64,000 nucleotides of DNA from Sediminibacterium sp. Gen4 (GCA_013391385.1 JACBFI010000002.1:1-64000), one strand, 5' to 3'; numbered from the stretch's first letter, positions 35,238 through 43,975 are shown. Notes: generated by a model not told the origin, from the letters alone. Program-made: numbers and translations.

Positions 35238-38030
35238 CTATCTGAACAGAGCCACGGGCAGAATAATTTCCCAATAATTGACCCTAGCGCCCCCTACCAA
35301 CTGTTGATCCAGCAACCTACTATACCGGAAGCCAAAAGTCACAGGTTCCTGGTTCCACCAACGAGTATCAAAAAAGAGCTCCCCTCCCAAAGTGCCGAAA
35401 TTGAATTGTCGTCCGGTACGTAGACTTCTTCCCACCGATAAATCATAAAAAGCATTCAACCTCAACCGCTGGAAATAAACCAATTGCCCAAAACCCCAAT
35501 CCGGATAGGCCATGGGGAAATGATAATTCACCCCCAATTTGTACATCCTGGGTAAATTAATGGCGGTATAGCCTCTTGAAAAAGGAAAATTATCCGAAAA
35601 ATTGAATTGAGTTAAAGTATCCCTGCTTTGAATAGCACCTGTGAGTACCAGATTATGATTACGATGTAAACCGGGTAGATACAAAGTACCGCTCACCAAC
35701 ATCTGCCAAGCCCGGGTATCCCCCAGGGTTTGCCGATATCGGGTTTGAAAACTTTGTCCCCATCTTGGAAAAATATGTTGTACCGCCCTTTGAATTTGTC
35801 CGGCATACAACAAGCGAAGATCTACATAATTAAAGTTCGCATCTCTGAATATATTCTTCGCGATTCCAGTCCAACTTACAGCACTTCTATTTAAAGTTGC
35901 CTGCAAAGTCAGGTTCCGGAATTGTTTGCCACCGGTTAAGTTAAAGGGTAGTCGTAACCCGGCATAAGCTTCCCATAAATTCCACTGTAACAAAGTATCC
36001 CTATTCAGTCGAACAGAACGCTGCCAGGTTTGCGAAACACCAAAAACCGGCTGCAAATAAGTACCTCCATATGCCCCATCATAACTGATTCTATGGCTCC
36101 TTTCATTCTCATTAAATGTATATGCCAACTCTGAAGAAAAAGTATTCAATACATTTTGTCCATACAACGTAAAAGAATACTCCGGACGATCATAATAAGG
36201 GCGCCAGCTATGGATATTCAACAAGCGGAATGATTTCTTATAATTTGTCACAGGATAATTACCTGCAACCTGCAATGCACTGCCCATAACAGATTGTTGA
36301 ATGGAATGATCAATATACAAAGGTTGCAAAGCGTCTTGATTCTTTACTTTCTCCCATAAGGGTTGAAAAGAAGCCAGCCGATACCCATCTACCGTGAAAG
36401 CCGATGCAATCACCTTCCCTTCCCGATTGATGACTCCTTGATAAACACCTGTCGGAAAAGAAGCCACTCGATATGGATCTGGATGATCTGGTCTATCAAT
36501 GATTGCCCACAATTCATCTCTTCCCGCATGTGTGGTGCTGAATAACAACGTATCTCCCTGTATTTGCAAAAATCCAATGATGCGATTGGTGGGTTTGAGT
36601 ATTTCACGAGATTGTTGACCAGTGAAGTCACTCCAAATGATGCCCATATCTCCGTTTTTCTTTCGCTCCACCACATAGAGACCTTGATCATTTTTTGAGA
36701 ATCGTGGATAGGAATAAACAATATCTTTTTGGGTGAGAATGGTATCCGATTGTATATCTGAAAGATGAGTACGTATCAATGTACTACCTCCTGATTCATC
36801 CATAGCAACTGCAACGAATTTCGTTTTATCCGTCGACAGATCAGGAGAGAATAGCCGTGTTTGTGTTTTAATTGTTTTCAAAGTACCGGTATTCAAATCA
36901 AGCAATTTCAATGAATGATGCTCCACATTCCCCCAGCGAACATCTGGTTGATAAGCAGTGTAAAGAATATGCTGATCGCGATAGCTGAAATAAGGATCTA
37001 TTGCAATATCTCGTACAGCTATCTTTTCCGAACTGCCATCTTCTTTTACTTTTAAGAATACAGGTATCTGAGAGTAGCTATTATACAAAGTAATGATCGA
37101 ACCATCTTCCATCAAATAAGGGAACTGATAATTGATTACATTATTCTTTTCAATCCCAGTGATCCACTTAGGTTCTGAAGAAACACTTATCCACTGTGAT
37201 CGATAAAAATTCAATGCATCATTGACAAATGTTGGAAATGTAATACCGGTATGTTTTTTCACAGCTCCCTGAAAAGGATAAATCAGCGGTTTAAATTTTG
37301 CTGCATCATCCGTTACTTTTTGCCAGATGTCATTACCATATTTTTTTCTCCCATATGCAACCAATAAATAACCCAGGTCATAATGATCGGGTACAAAATG
37401 ACGAAATGATCCATTCCGCAGTTTCATGTAACTATATTGCTTATTCGCAAAGTGCAAGGATTGATACGCACTGAAAAATTTCGGCAGACTTCCTCTTCCC
37501 TGTCTGGTATACTGCGTTTCGGTGTAGACCGCATCACCTTCAAAGAACCAATCGGGAATACTAGTGGCATTTGCAACAGCCTGTCCTTCTTCACCCAATA
37601 TCAGTGATGCTAATTTTGATAGTCCTTTGTTGAAATTGCTATACTGCTGTACATGTCTGAATTCATGAATGGCCAGATTACTGAGCCAGTCTGCAGCACC
37701 CAAATTGAATGCATTTTGTGGTGCGGTTGTGTACAATTCACTTCTAAAAGGTGCCAGTCCAACATACCCATTAGATATCAGCGTTCGGTGTTGTAATACC
37801 ATACTCACTTTCCGTAATGAGTTGCCCAAACTATTACTATTCCTTTGTTGCAAACCATGAATAATACTGGCAATGTTTACCGCCTGCTGCTCGTGTCCGG
37901 CAGGAAACACAACACGAACAGTATCGGTATCAATCTGCTTCCATTTCTGAGAAAGTGGATTCCCTCCAAAACGTTGGGCGAATGAGAAACTAGTTAAGAA
38001 AAGGAAAAATAAAGCAACCAGCGAGCGCAT
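35238..38030 (-). CDS. Gluzincin-like peptidase, TolB-like propeller and outer-membrane barrel fusion
   Basis: 930 residues. Signal peptide (1-18). An N-terminal metallopeptidase-like domain has HEFRH (122-126, HExxH type) and a downstream Glu in DWFFEGDAVYTET (about 160). A middle region of repeated PD40/TolB-like blades follows (about 290-560). The C-terminal third (about 600-930) is rich in alternating aromatic strands and ends in VNYWEIILPVALFR, like an outer-membrane beta-barrel. It probably sits in the outer membrane with a periplasmic or external protease domain. No known gene name. It is upstream of infA on the same strand but 129 bases away and separately promoted. Confidence 0.75.
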   Translation of the reverse strand: MRSLVALFFLFLTSFSFAQRFGGNPLSQKWKQIDTDTVRVVFPAGHEQQAVNIASIIHGLQQRNSNSLGNSLRKVSMVLQHRTLISNGYVGLAPFRSELYTTAPQNAFNLGAADWLSNLAIHEFRHVQQYSNFNKGLSKLASLILGEEGQAVANATSIPDWFFEGDAVYTETQYTRQGRGSLPKFFSAYQSLHFANKQYSYMKLRNGSFRHFVPDHYDLGYLLVAYGRKKYGNDIWQKVTDDAAKFKPLIYPFQGAVKKHTGITFPTFVNDALNFYRSQWISVSSEPKWITGIEKNNVINYQFPYLMEDGSIITLYNSYSQIPVFLKVKEDGSSEKIAVRDIAIDPYFSYRDQHILYTAYQPDVRWGNVEHHSLKLLDLNTGTLKTIKTQTRLFSPDLSTDKTKFVAVAMDESGGSTLIRTHLSDIQSDTILTQKDIVYSYPRFSKNDQGLYVVERKKNGDMGIIWSDFTGQQSREILKPTNRIIGFLQIQGDTLLFSTTHAGRDELWAIIDRPDHPDPYRVASFPTGVYQGVINREGKVIASAFTVDGYRLASFQPLWEKVKNQDALQPLYIDHSIQQSVMGSALQVAGNYPVTNYKKSFRLLNIHSWRPYYDRPEYSFTLYGQNVLNTFSSELAYTFNENERSHRISYDGAYGGTYLQPVFGVSQTWQRSVRLNRDTLLQWNLWEAYAGLRLPFNLTGGKQFRNLTLQATLNRSAVSWTGIAKNIFRDANFNYVDLRLLYAGQIQRAVQHIFPRWGQSFQTRYRQTLGDTRAWQMLVSGTLYLPGLHRNHNLVLTGAIQSRDTLTQFNFSDNFPFSRGYTAINLPRMYKLGVNYHFPMAYPDWGFGQLVYFQRLRLNAFYDLSVGRSLRTGRQFNFGTLGGELFFDTRWWNQEPVTFGFRYSRLLDQQLVGGARVNYWEIILPVALFR

Positions 38031-38085
38031 GTATATGGATTTACAACCAAGATACGTAATCCATTTATTCTGAGATGTGTTGAAG

Positions 38086-38117
38086 AACCACAGAAGATCA
38101 TGAGACCTTCTGTGGTT
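38086..38117. terminator. Hairpin terminator downstream of the 134-residue protein gene
   Basis: AACCACAGAAG pairs with CTTCTGTGGTT over 11 bp with a 10-nt loop. It lies 7 bases after the stop of the minus-strand gene at 38124. The T run is weak. Confidence 0.65.
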
Positions 38118-38123
38118 AAAATA

Positions 38124-38528
38124 TTACATGGGAGAACTGGTCAAATGAATCTTCGTCATATCCAAGTAGTGGTTCTGTAACTGGTGTACAAAATGAACAT
38201 TGGGATTATGTCTTCTGTCTTCCCGATACCACATTTCCATTTGAGAGAAATCACCTGCCTTAGGTGTTACAATACGAAAAGATCCTTTCATATATTTTAC
38301 GGAACCATCATCATTGGGCTGTTTGGCAAAACTGAGTTTCAGCAGGGTTTCTTCATTTAATGGAATTGGATGAAGTTGGTCCTGACTGAACCAGAATTCC
38401 TGTACATCGGTTTGAACACAAATCTGTTTTTCGTCTCCGTTCAGGCGAACTACTTCTCCTTCCCACATTTTTCCTTCATACTCCGCCATTACATAGTCGC
38501 CGATTTTGATGTCGCTGAATTTAATCAT
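38124..38528 (-). CDS. Conserved small protein of unknown function with SH3/KOW-like start
   Basis: 134 residues from MIKFSDIKIGDYVMAEYEGK; the frame continues to 38633, but that part overlaps an inverted repeat and is unlikely to be coding. The first 60 residues look like an SH3-like barrel that might bind nucleic acid or peptide (GDYVMAEYEGKMWEGEVVRL). The rest has no recognisable domain (GSFRIVTPKAGDFSQMEMWY). No signal peptide. Same strand as DUF1801 and hmgA but separated by repeats. Confidence 0.6.
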   Translation of the reverse strand: MIKFSDIKIGDYVMAEYEGKMWEGEVVRLNGDEKQICVQTDVQEFWFSQDQLHPIPLNEETLLKLSFAKQPNDDGSVKYMKGSFRIVTPKAGDFSQMEMWYREDRRHNPNVHFVHQLQNHYLDMTKIHLTSSPM

Positions 38529-38598
38529 ATGGCAATTAGTTTTAGGAGCATAAGTTAAGGAATTTTTGAATTCAAAAAAAGACTCTGGAATACTACTT

Positions 38599-38670
38599 TT
38601 TTCTGTGTATTTCTGTGTCTTCAGTGGCAACATTTTTAATTGCCACTGAAAGCACTGAAGGACACTGAAA
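38599..38670. repeat. Inverted repeat of TTCAGTG/TTCTGTG words
   Basis: Left arm TTTCTGTGTATTTCTGTGTC then TTCAGTGGCAA, right arm TTGCCACTGAAAGCACTGAA and onward, about 80% complementary, with an 8-base loop. It lies between the DUF1801 gene and the next minus-strand gene. Confidence 0.75.
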
Positions 38671-38672
38671 TA

Positions 38673-39053
38673 TTATCTTATTGGGGATTTGTTTTTTGAG
38701 GTGGCTTTTTGTTCATTTTCCATGACCCTGAATTTCACGATGGTGGAAATCAATTTTAATGGCAAGGGTTTATCTAGCGGAAATTGTATGGCACCTTTTG
38801 ACGTATGATAAGGCTTTAACTCCTCCTGAAAATTCGCCACCCCGGAAGAAGAAGGATAAAACCCAATATGGTTTTTCATGGCTGCGAAATACACCAAATT
38901 CCCCTCCTGATAAAAACAAGGCATCCCATAACTGATTTTCTCCACTGCCTTAGGCGCCGCCTTCTGAATCGTTGCACGCATCGTCCTTAACAGCTTCTGT
39001 TTATCTGCAGGAAAATCTTGGATGTAAGTGTCGATATCGGGGTAAGATTTCAT
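38673..39053 (-). CDS. DUF1801 (YdhG-like) protein
   Basis: 126 residues matching the DUF1801 fold: YIQDFPADKQKLLRTMRATI, the conserved KISYGMPCFYQEGNLVYFAA, and GFYPSSSGVANF. A short Lys-rich tail follows. Cytosolic; members may bind small ligands, frataxin-like fold, function unknown. Stands between two word-iterated inverted repeats. Confidence 0.88.
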   Translation of the reverse strand: MKSYPDIDTYIQDFPADKQKLLRTMRATIQKAAPKAVEKISYGMPCFYQEGNLVYFAAMKNHIGFYPSSSGVANFQEELKPYHTSKGAIQFPLDKPLPLKLISTIVKFRVMENEQKATSKNKSPIR

Positions 39054-39063
39054 CTCTGAAAGT

Positions 39064-39138
39064 AAAAATTAAAAAGTCAAAATTCAAAAAGGATTTCTAT
39101 GACACCTTTTGAATTTTGACTTTTAAATTTTGACTTTA
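39064..39138. repeat. Inverted repeat of AAAGTCAAAATTC words
   Basis: Left arm AAAAAGTCAAAATTCAAAA and its complement TTTTGAATTTTGACTTTT plus a further TTTTGACTTT, loop about 12 bases. Lies between the hmgA stop and the DUF1801 start. Confidence 0.75.
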
Positions 39139-39143
39139 ATCAC

Positions 39144-40301
39144 TCACTCCGCCCAACTCATCGTATATCCTGGATTTTCTATTTCCAAAGCTTCTACTGT
39201 TAATTGTAAGGGATGAAAAGTGTCTACCATAACAGCCAGTTCTTGAGTTTCTTTTTTGCCGATACTTTTTTCAACGGCTCCCGGATGCGGTCCATGCGGT
39301 ATACCTGCAGGGTGAAGCGTGATCATTCCTCTGGTTACATTTTTACGGCTCATAAAATCACCATCCACATAATACAATACTTCATCACTATCTATATTAC
39401 TATGGTTGTATGGGGCAGGTATGGCATCGGGGTGATAGTCATATAACCTCGGACAAAAACTACATACCACAAAATTGTGCGCTTCAAATGTTTGATGTAC
39501 CGGTGGCGGCTGATGCACGCGTCCGGTAATCGGTTCAAAATCATGAATGCTGAATGCAAAAGGATAACAATACCCATCCCATCCTACTACATCAAAAGGA
39601 TGATGAGCATAGTGAAGTCCGTACAAGATTCCCTTTTTCTTGGTTTGAATTAGAAAATCCCCGGCTTCATCGAACGTAAGCAAATGTTGTGGTGTTCTGA
39701 TATCGCGTTCACAGTAAGGCGAATGTTCGAGTAGTTGTCCGTATTTACTGACATAACGTTTGGGATAGCGGATCGGACTAAAACTTTCGACAATGAATAA
39801 ACGATTATAAGTTGTATCAAATTTGATCTGATAAATGGTACCTCTTGGTATCACCAGATAATCGCCATATGCGAAAGTAATTTGCCCGTATTGTGTGATC
39901 AGCACACCACTACCTTCATGTACAAAGATCATTTCATCTGCGTCTGCATTTTTGTAGAAATAATCTTTCATACTTTCTTTCGGCGCAGCCAATACAATGT
40001 GACAATCATTATTCACTAAAACCGGTTTTCTGCTTTTAAGATAATCTGCTTCAGGCTTGATATGAAAACCTTCAAAGCTGCGATGTTTGAGCATTTTTTC
40101 TTCGGCAACACGTGGTTGTACGTTCACCGGCTCATCGGTATGAATGATCTGTGTGGGTGGGTAATGATGATAGAGCAATGAATAATCATTACTAAAACCT
40201 TCGGTTGAAAACAATTGTTCTGAAAATAGAGAACCATCGTCTTTACGAAATTGGGTATGACGTTTATGTGGGATGCGACCCAATGTATGATAGTGTGGCA
40301 T
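39144..40301 (-). CDS. hmgA: Homogentisate 1,2-dioxygenase
   Basis: 385 residues from MPHYHTLGRIPHKRHTQFRK; the frame extends 15 residues upstream to 40346 without conservation. Cupin-fold dioxygenase: the region DADEMIFVHEGSGVLITQYG, the Fe-ligand cluster YHPDAIPAPYNHSNIDSDEV with its His and Glu, and HPAGIPHGPHPGAVE. It opens the ring of homogentisate in tyrosine/phenylalanine breakdown. Other pathway genes (hpd, fahA) are not adjacent. Confidence 0.92.
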   Translation of the reverse strand: MPHYHTLGRIPHKRHTQFRKDDGSLFSEQLFSTEGFSNDYSLLYHHYPPTQIIHTDEPVNVQPRVAEEKMLKHRSFEGFHIKPEADYLKSRKPVLVNNDCHIVLAAPKESMKDYFYKNADADEMIFVHEGSGVLITQYGQITFAYGDYLVIPRGTIYQIKFDTTYNRLFIVESFSPIRYPKRYVSKYGQLLEHSPYCERDIRTPQHLLTFDEAGDFLIQTKKKGILYGLHYAHHPFDVVGWDGYCYPFAFSIHDFEPITGRVHQPPPVHQTFEAHNFVVCSFCPRLYDYHPDAIPAPYNHSNIDSDEVLYYVDGDFMSRKNVTRGMITLHPAGIPHGPHPGAVEKSIGKKETQELAVMVDTFHPLQLTVEALEIENPGYTMSWAE

Positions 40302-40501
40302 AAAAAAACTTCGTTTAAGAATAAAGAATGAAGAGACAAGGTACAAGATGGAGCAATCATCTCCAATGCGTTACTTGTTTTCGACCAATGCCAGAGAGAG
40401 CATGAGGAAATAATATTTCCATCTGCGTTTATCGATCCAATAAGTGAAATTTCGTTTAAATGGCATAGGTTGCAATTGCTAGGGTGAAATTAGTAAAGTT
40501 T

Positions 40502-40996
40502 ATGAAGAAAATAGGGATTCTATCAGATACCCATGGTTTTTTAGATGAGGCAGTCTTTCGCCACTTTGAAGACTGTGATGAAATCTGGCATGCAGGTGAT
40601 TTTGGCAATGATGCATTGGCTGAACAACTCCGTTCTTTTAAACCCCTGAGAGGGGTGTATGGAAATATTGATGGACAAGATATTCGCGCTTATTATCCCG
40701 AACTACTGCAATGGACTTGTGAAGAAGTGCATGTGATGATGCTGCACATTGGTGGCTATCCACCTAAATACAATAGTCGGTCTAAGCCTTTAATACAACA
40801 ATACAAACCACAGTTATTCATTTCCGGACACTCACATATTTTGAAAGTGATGTATGATGATTCGTTGAATTGTTTGCATATCAATCCGGGTGCCGCAGGC
40901 AAGCAAGGGTGGCATAAAGTGAGGACATTGGTGAGATTAGATATTGATGGGAGTGAAATGAAAAATTGCAGGGTGATTGAGTTAGGAGGAAGATGA
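40502..40996 (+). CDS. YfcE/MJ0936-type metallophosphoesterase
   Basis: 164 residues from MKKIGILSDTHGFLDEAVFR; an upstream GTG at 40484 is less likely. All calcineurin-like metal motifs are present: SDTHG, AGDFGND, GVYGNIDG, MLHIGGYPP and SGHSHI. A soluble phosphodiesterase; substrate unknown. Divergent from hmgA. Confidence 0.93.
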   Translation: MKKIGILSDTHGFLDEAVFRHFEDCDEIWHAGDFGNDALAEQLRSFKPLRGVYGNIDGQDIRAYYPELLQWTCEEVHVMMLHIGGYPPKYNSRSKPLIQQYKPQLFISGHSHILKVMYDDSLNCLHINPGAAGKQGWHKVRTLVRLDIDGSEMKNCRVIELGGR

Positions 40997-41024
40997 AAAA
41001 ATATTAAATAACTGTTGTCTGGTA

Positions 41025-41236
41025 AAACCGCTACGAGCTGCGAGCCACGAGTTCTGAGCCTTTATAAGTTGAATTTGAATAATCAAATAGACCGTTTGGA
41101 CATGCAAAGTATTTCTTTTCATCAATGTAAGACTAATTCGCAAACCTTACCATTGATAAAATGAATATCAGAAAACCTACAATGACTGCTAATCAAGGCT
41201 CGCAGCTCGTGGCTCATAGCTCGAAGCCTATTTTTT
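41025..41236. repeat. Long inverted repeat flanking about 130 bp, MITE-like
   Basis: Left arm 41025-41061 (GTCTGGTAAAACC, then CGAGCTGCGAGCCACGAG). Right arm 41192-41236 is its imperfect complement (AAGGCTCGCAGCTCGTGG, then TTCCAGACAG), about 80% over 45 bases. The loop is 130 bases of AT-rich DNA with no gene. The arms iterate CGAGCT/GAGCC words. This fills most of the 376-base gap between the phosphoesterase and the lumazine-binding-like gene. Confidence 0.7.
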
Positions 41237-41372
41237 CCAGACAGTAATGAATATTGAATAATGAATTAGATGGTTAGAATTCTGTTTATACCCTTCTTGC
41301 GCACCACTCATCACATTTTAACAAATATCTACATCTCACTCACCCCTAAATTGGCATTCTAAAATCATATAC

Positions 41373-41798
41373 ATGAACCGATCTATTACCCGCGTGCTTT
41401 TCACAACATTATTTTTCTGTCTTTTACAAACCACCAGTTTTGCACAATCAACTGAAGAAGCTGCTGCCAGAGCTTGTTTGGAAAACTATATGAGTGGTGT
41501 GGGCGACCGAGTGGAAAAAGCTTTTCATCCCAGTGCTACTATGAAGTACACTGACGTAAATACCGGTGAATTTAAAGACGTTCCTATTGCAGAATATATT
41601 GCACGTGTGAAGTCCAATACAACGCCTCCTAAAAGAAGTATCAGTATCCTGTCTTTGAATATAGAAGGTACCGCTGCCAATGCCAAGATCAAAATCGAAA
41701 CAGAAACTGTGATCATGTATGACTATATGAATATGGTGAAGATCAATGGTGAATGGAAGATCGTCAGTAAGATCTTCTCAAGGATTAATAAACAATAA
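41373..41798 (+). CDS. Secreted NTF2-like (putative lumazine-binding) protein
   Basis: 141 residues. Signal peptide (1-24, ends TTSFAQ), then a SnoaL/NTF2-like cone fold of the putative lumazine-binding family: EAAARACLENYMSGVGDRVE, KAFHPSATMKYTDVNTGEFK, and the end MVKINGEWKIVSKIFSR. Periplasmic; ligand unknown. Ends in a strong terminator. Confidence 0.82.
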   Translation: MNRSITRVLFTTLFFCLLQTTSFAQSTEEAAARACLENYMSGVGDRVEKAFHPSATMKYTDVNTGEFKDVPIAEYIARVKSNTTPPKRSISILSLNIEGTAANAKIKIETETVIMYDYMNMVKINGEWKIVSKIFSRINKQ

Positions 41799-41817
41799 GT
41801 TTTCAAGAATAATCATC

Positions 41818-41849
41818 AAAAGCAGGCCATATCATCGCCTGCTTTTTTT
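41818..41849 (+). terminator. Terminator after the NTF2-like gene
   Basis: AAAGCAGGC pairs with GCCTGCTTT around a 9-nt loop, followed by T7. Confidence 0.9.
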
Positions 41850-41907
41850 ATGAAATTGTATCTCATCAACAGAAAATTGAAAATTCTCGGAAAGTAAATC
41901 ATTCCTG

Positions 41908-42060
41908 ATATCAACCTCTGTTCATCGTCGTGGGCTTTTAAAATTTAGTTCCTTGACCGCATGGGGTATGGGACGTCGTTTGCCTTCTTTTGGTTTGGGC
42001 AATGAAGAAGGTATTTTTCATAACTACGGTATGGCAGATGGGTTGATCAGTTTAAGCTCT
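41908..42060 (+). pseudogene. Truncated 5' copy of the Tat-like aminotransferase gene
   Basis: Positions 41851-42060 align without net gaps to 45831-46040 (leader plus first 51 codons of the intact aminotransferase gene), at about 80% identity by eye. The start codon ATG has become ATA (41908), but the frame still reads HRRGLLKFSSLTAWGMGRRL, then PSFGLGNEEGIF. Homology stops at AGCTCTAACG, exactly where the first attC-like site begins; the intact gene has AGCTCCAATG there. The rest of this gene copy is missing. It looks like an old duplicate cut by the cassette array. Confidence 0.85.
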
Positions 42061-42149
42061 AACGTTTTCGGGCTTTGCATTCGGGCGGGATTCGAAGCAC
42101 AAAGCTCCAAGTTTGCACGTCAATCCGCCTGCCGCAAAACCCGTGTTAG
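42059..42149 (-). repeat. attC-like site 1 (downstream of cassette A)
   Basis: 91 bp, CTAAC to GTTAG. On the minus strand the outer arms after CTAAC read ACGGGTTTTGCGGCAGGCGG and pair with CCGCCCGAATGCAAAGCCCG, leaving the unpaired GTTTT spacer next to the GTTAG box. That resembles the unpaired central spacer of attC. The TAA stop of cassette A gene lies inside the CTAAC box. The far side abuts the truncated aminotransferase copy. Confidence 0.75.
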
Positions 42150-42697
42150 TGGCTGGTGTTATTTGTCAAAAGTTGTAGTGTGGCTTTTGCTTGTTCCAAA
42201 TGTCTTTGTTCGTGTGAAACAATAATATCAAATGCTGTTTCTAATTTGTAGACAATATTTCTGTTTGCAGGTGAAGAAATAACAACGTTTTTTTCAATTA
42301 GTCCTTTAGCATCCTCTATTTTTTGTTTAAGTTCATTTTGATGAACTTCAAATCTTTTAAGAATGTCATCACTTACATTAATTATAGTCGGCTCCCAAAT
42401 TGGAAACGTCTTCATTTTCTTTTGTCTGTCAGGTTGTACCGCTTTTAGCACTATCTTACCTAAAAATGAAACCATAAAACCAATTTTCGCTATCAAAGGT
42501 GTCTTATAAGTCCCTGCTTTTAAAGATGCTAAAACAGGATAGTAAGTCTCATTTACAACAATCAAATGGTCTAAATTTTGGGCAATACTCCAAGTCGTTG
42601 AATTTGGTTTCCAATTCAACTGTTCATTTGTCAAAGTTCCAAATTCCGTCAAAGTATCCTTTGTAATGTGGTCTAATAATGATGCCCAATTTTTCAT
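42146..42697 (-). CDS. DinB-like protein (cassette A)
   Basis: 183 residues, DinB-fold four-helix protein: WASLLDHITKDTLTEFGTLT, WSIAQNLDHLIVVNETYYPV with a likely metal-ligand His, and the C-terminal IIVSHEQRHLEQAKATLQLL with two more histidines. It may be a thiol- or metal-dependent transferase; substrate unknown. The stop codon TAA is part of the attC-like box, and the start is 34 bases from the previous GTTAG box. No promoter is visible, consistent with expression from outside the array. Unrelated in detail to the DinB protein at 21780. Confidence 0.82.
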   Translation of the reverse strand: MKNWASLLDHITKDTLTEFGTLTNEQLNWKPNSTTWSIAQNLDHLIVVNETYYPVLASLKAGTYKTPLIAKIGFMVSFLGKIVLKAVQPDRQKKMKTFPIWEPTIINVSDDILKRFEVHQNELKQKIEDAKGLIEKNVVISSPANRNIVYKLETAFDIIVSHEQRHLEQAKATLQLLTNNTSH

Positions 42698-42730
42698 ATG
42701 ATGCCGTTATTGCTTTTTAATGCACTTGCG

Positions 42731-42858
42731 CTAACGTTTTGGCGCTTGGCGAAGAAGCGGATTTCGAAGCACAAAACTGTCAACCTGCACTGCACTTGAA
42801 TAGAAGCACAATGCTCCAATTTTGCACGTCACCCCGCCTGACGCAAAACCCGTGTTAG
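42731..42858 (-). repeat. attC-like site 2 (downstream of cassette B)
   Basis: 128 bp from CTAAC to GTTAG. On the minus strand it begins GCTAACACGGGTTTTGCG, nearly the same as site 1, and ends CCAAGCGCCAAAACGTTAGC. Inner words CACAAAACTGTCAA and TTGACAGTTTTGTG lie on one side only. Sites 1 and 2 belong to the same sequence family; sites 3 and 4 share only the outer boxes and the fold. Confidence 0.75.
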
Positions 42859-42885
42859 CAGCTGTAATTCTTTCTCTGTCTATTG

Positions 42886-43740
42886 TCATTGTTCATCAAT
42901 TTTGAAAATGCTTTTTACCAAGTCTGTTCGTTTAAACTTATCACTGTCTAAATCTAAAAATATTTTTTGTTTGTCAACTGTCACAAAACCGAACCAAAGA
43001 AAAAATCTGTCAAAAGTCCGAACGCCATAACATCTGAAAAACTGTCGTTCTGGAGTTGAATAGTCAGGTCGGAAAAATGTAATGAGTTTTGGAAATGCTT
43101 TTAAATACTTGTCTGCATAAAAGTCAACCGTTTGTGGTTGGTCGCCAAATTTGTCAAGCATAATAACTGAAAATGCCCAACCGAGTTGTCCGATTGGTTG
43201 CTCAGGATAGCCGTCATTAAAACTCCAAAGAAATTTGTTTGTAAACGCTTGAAAAAATTGTCTGAATATTTGCAAGCGGTTGTTTGTCTCAAGGAGTTTT
43301 GTTGCGGTCTTTGTCAGTGTAAGTTTGCCCGATACTTTTTTTACAAGTCCTGCAATCTCCGCTGTCAGTCTTGCACTTCTTATGGCAATACAGTCATCTT
43401 CTTTCCAAAGTTTCATTATTCCACTTTCAATATGCTCATCAAGTAAAAATCTCTTGTTGTAAAGTTCAACCATTACTTTTTTCGGTAATGCTCCGAGTGG
43501 TGTCAACTTGATGTGTTTGTCACGCTGAATAATTTTTAAATAATCTTCAACTATTCTAAAAAGCGGAATTTGGTCAAGTGTTTTGTCGTCAATGTCGTCA
43601 CGAAATTGAACAGGAGATTTGTCGCCAAATGTGTCGTAAAGCAAATGATGAATTTCTGTCGGTGATAGTCCCAAAAAGTCGTCCACCGGTGTGTTATTCC
43701 GAAGTATGAAATTTGCTTCTATGTCGTCAGGTATTTTCAT
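42886..43740 (-). CDS. Unknown protein with possible winged-helix region (cassette B)
   Basis: 284 residues, no signal peptide or membrane segment. Not recognised with confidence. N-terminal FILRNNTPVDDFLGLSPTEI, then LTPLGALPKKVMVELYNKRF. A middle stretch (about 100-165, AEIAGLVKKVSGKLTLTKTA) is compatible with a winged helix, and the C-terminal half is aromatic (FNDGYPEQPIGQLGWAFSVI; FFRPDYSTPERQFFRCYGVR). Asp codons in the first 40 positions are almost all GAC, whereas core genes in the window prefer GAT, which suggests a foreign source. It starts 22 bases after a GTTAGCAGC tag and is followed by attC-like site 2. Confidence 0.7.
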   Translation of the reverse strand: MKIPDDIEANFILRNNTPVDDFLGLSPTEIHHLLYDTFGDKSPVQFRDDIDDKTLDQIPLFRIVEDYLKIIQRDKHIKLTPLGALPKKVMVELYNKRFLLDEHIESGIMKLWKEDDCIAIRSARLTAEIAGLVKKVSGKLTLTKTATKLLETNNRLQIFRQFFQAFTNKFLWSFNDGYPEQPIGQLGWAFSVIMLDKFGDQPQTVDFYADKYLKAFPKLITFFRPDYSTPERQFFRCYGVRTFDRFFLWFGFVTVDKQKIFLDLDSDKFKRTDLVKSIFKIDEQ

Positions 43741-43766
43741 TTACAACTGTCGTATTATTATTGCTG

Positions 43767-43963
43767 CTAACGTTGACGGCTTGCTGCTGTGCTGGTATTT
43801 TATAATTGTCAGCCTGGCAACTGAAGCCGATTGAAAAACCAAAGTACAAAATATATTCTGTTGCTCAACAGCGTAATGTCGGCTGAAACTACTGATGATA
43901 AGCGAACAAAATGTTGATGCTTCGTAATGTCAGCCAGCATAGCAGCAAACCGATTGTTGTGTG
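43767..43963 (-). repeat. attC-like site 3 (downstream of cassette C)
   Basis: About 197 bp, the longest site. Outer arms on the minus strand: TCGGTTTGCTGCTATGCTGG pairs with CCAGCACAGCAGCAAGCCG (about 18 of 19). The inner part also folds (CATTACGCTGTTGAGCAACA region). Boxes are ACAAC at one end and GTTAG at the other, so they differ, as expected when the two boxes come from different cassettes. Confidence 0.75.
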
Positions 43964-43975
43964 TAGTGCTTCCTG

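Noticed and set aside
38529-38633. N-terminal extension of the 134-residue protein
   Set aside because: The extension overlaps the inverted repeat and an internal ATG matches the start of the folded region.
41953-42225. 90-codon open frame running from the aminotransferase fragment into cassette A
   Set aside because: It joins the decayed gene copy to attC-like repeat sequence and then to the antisense of the DinB-like gene; no start codon context or conservation.
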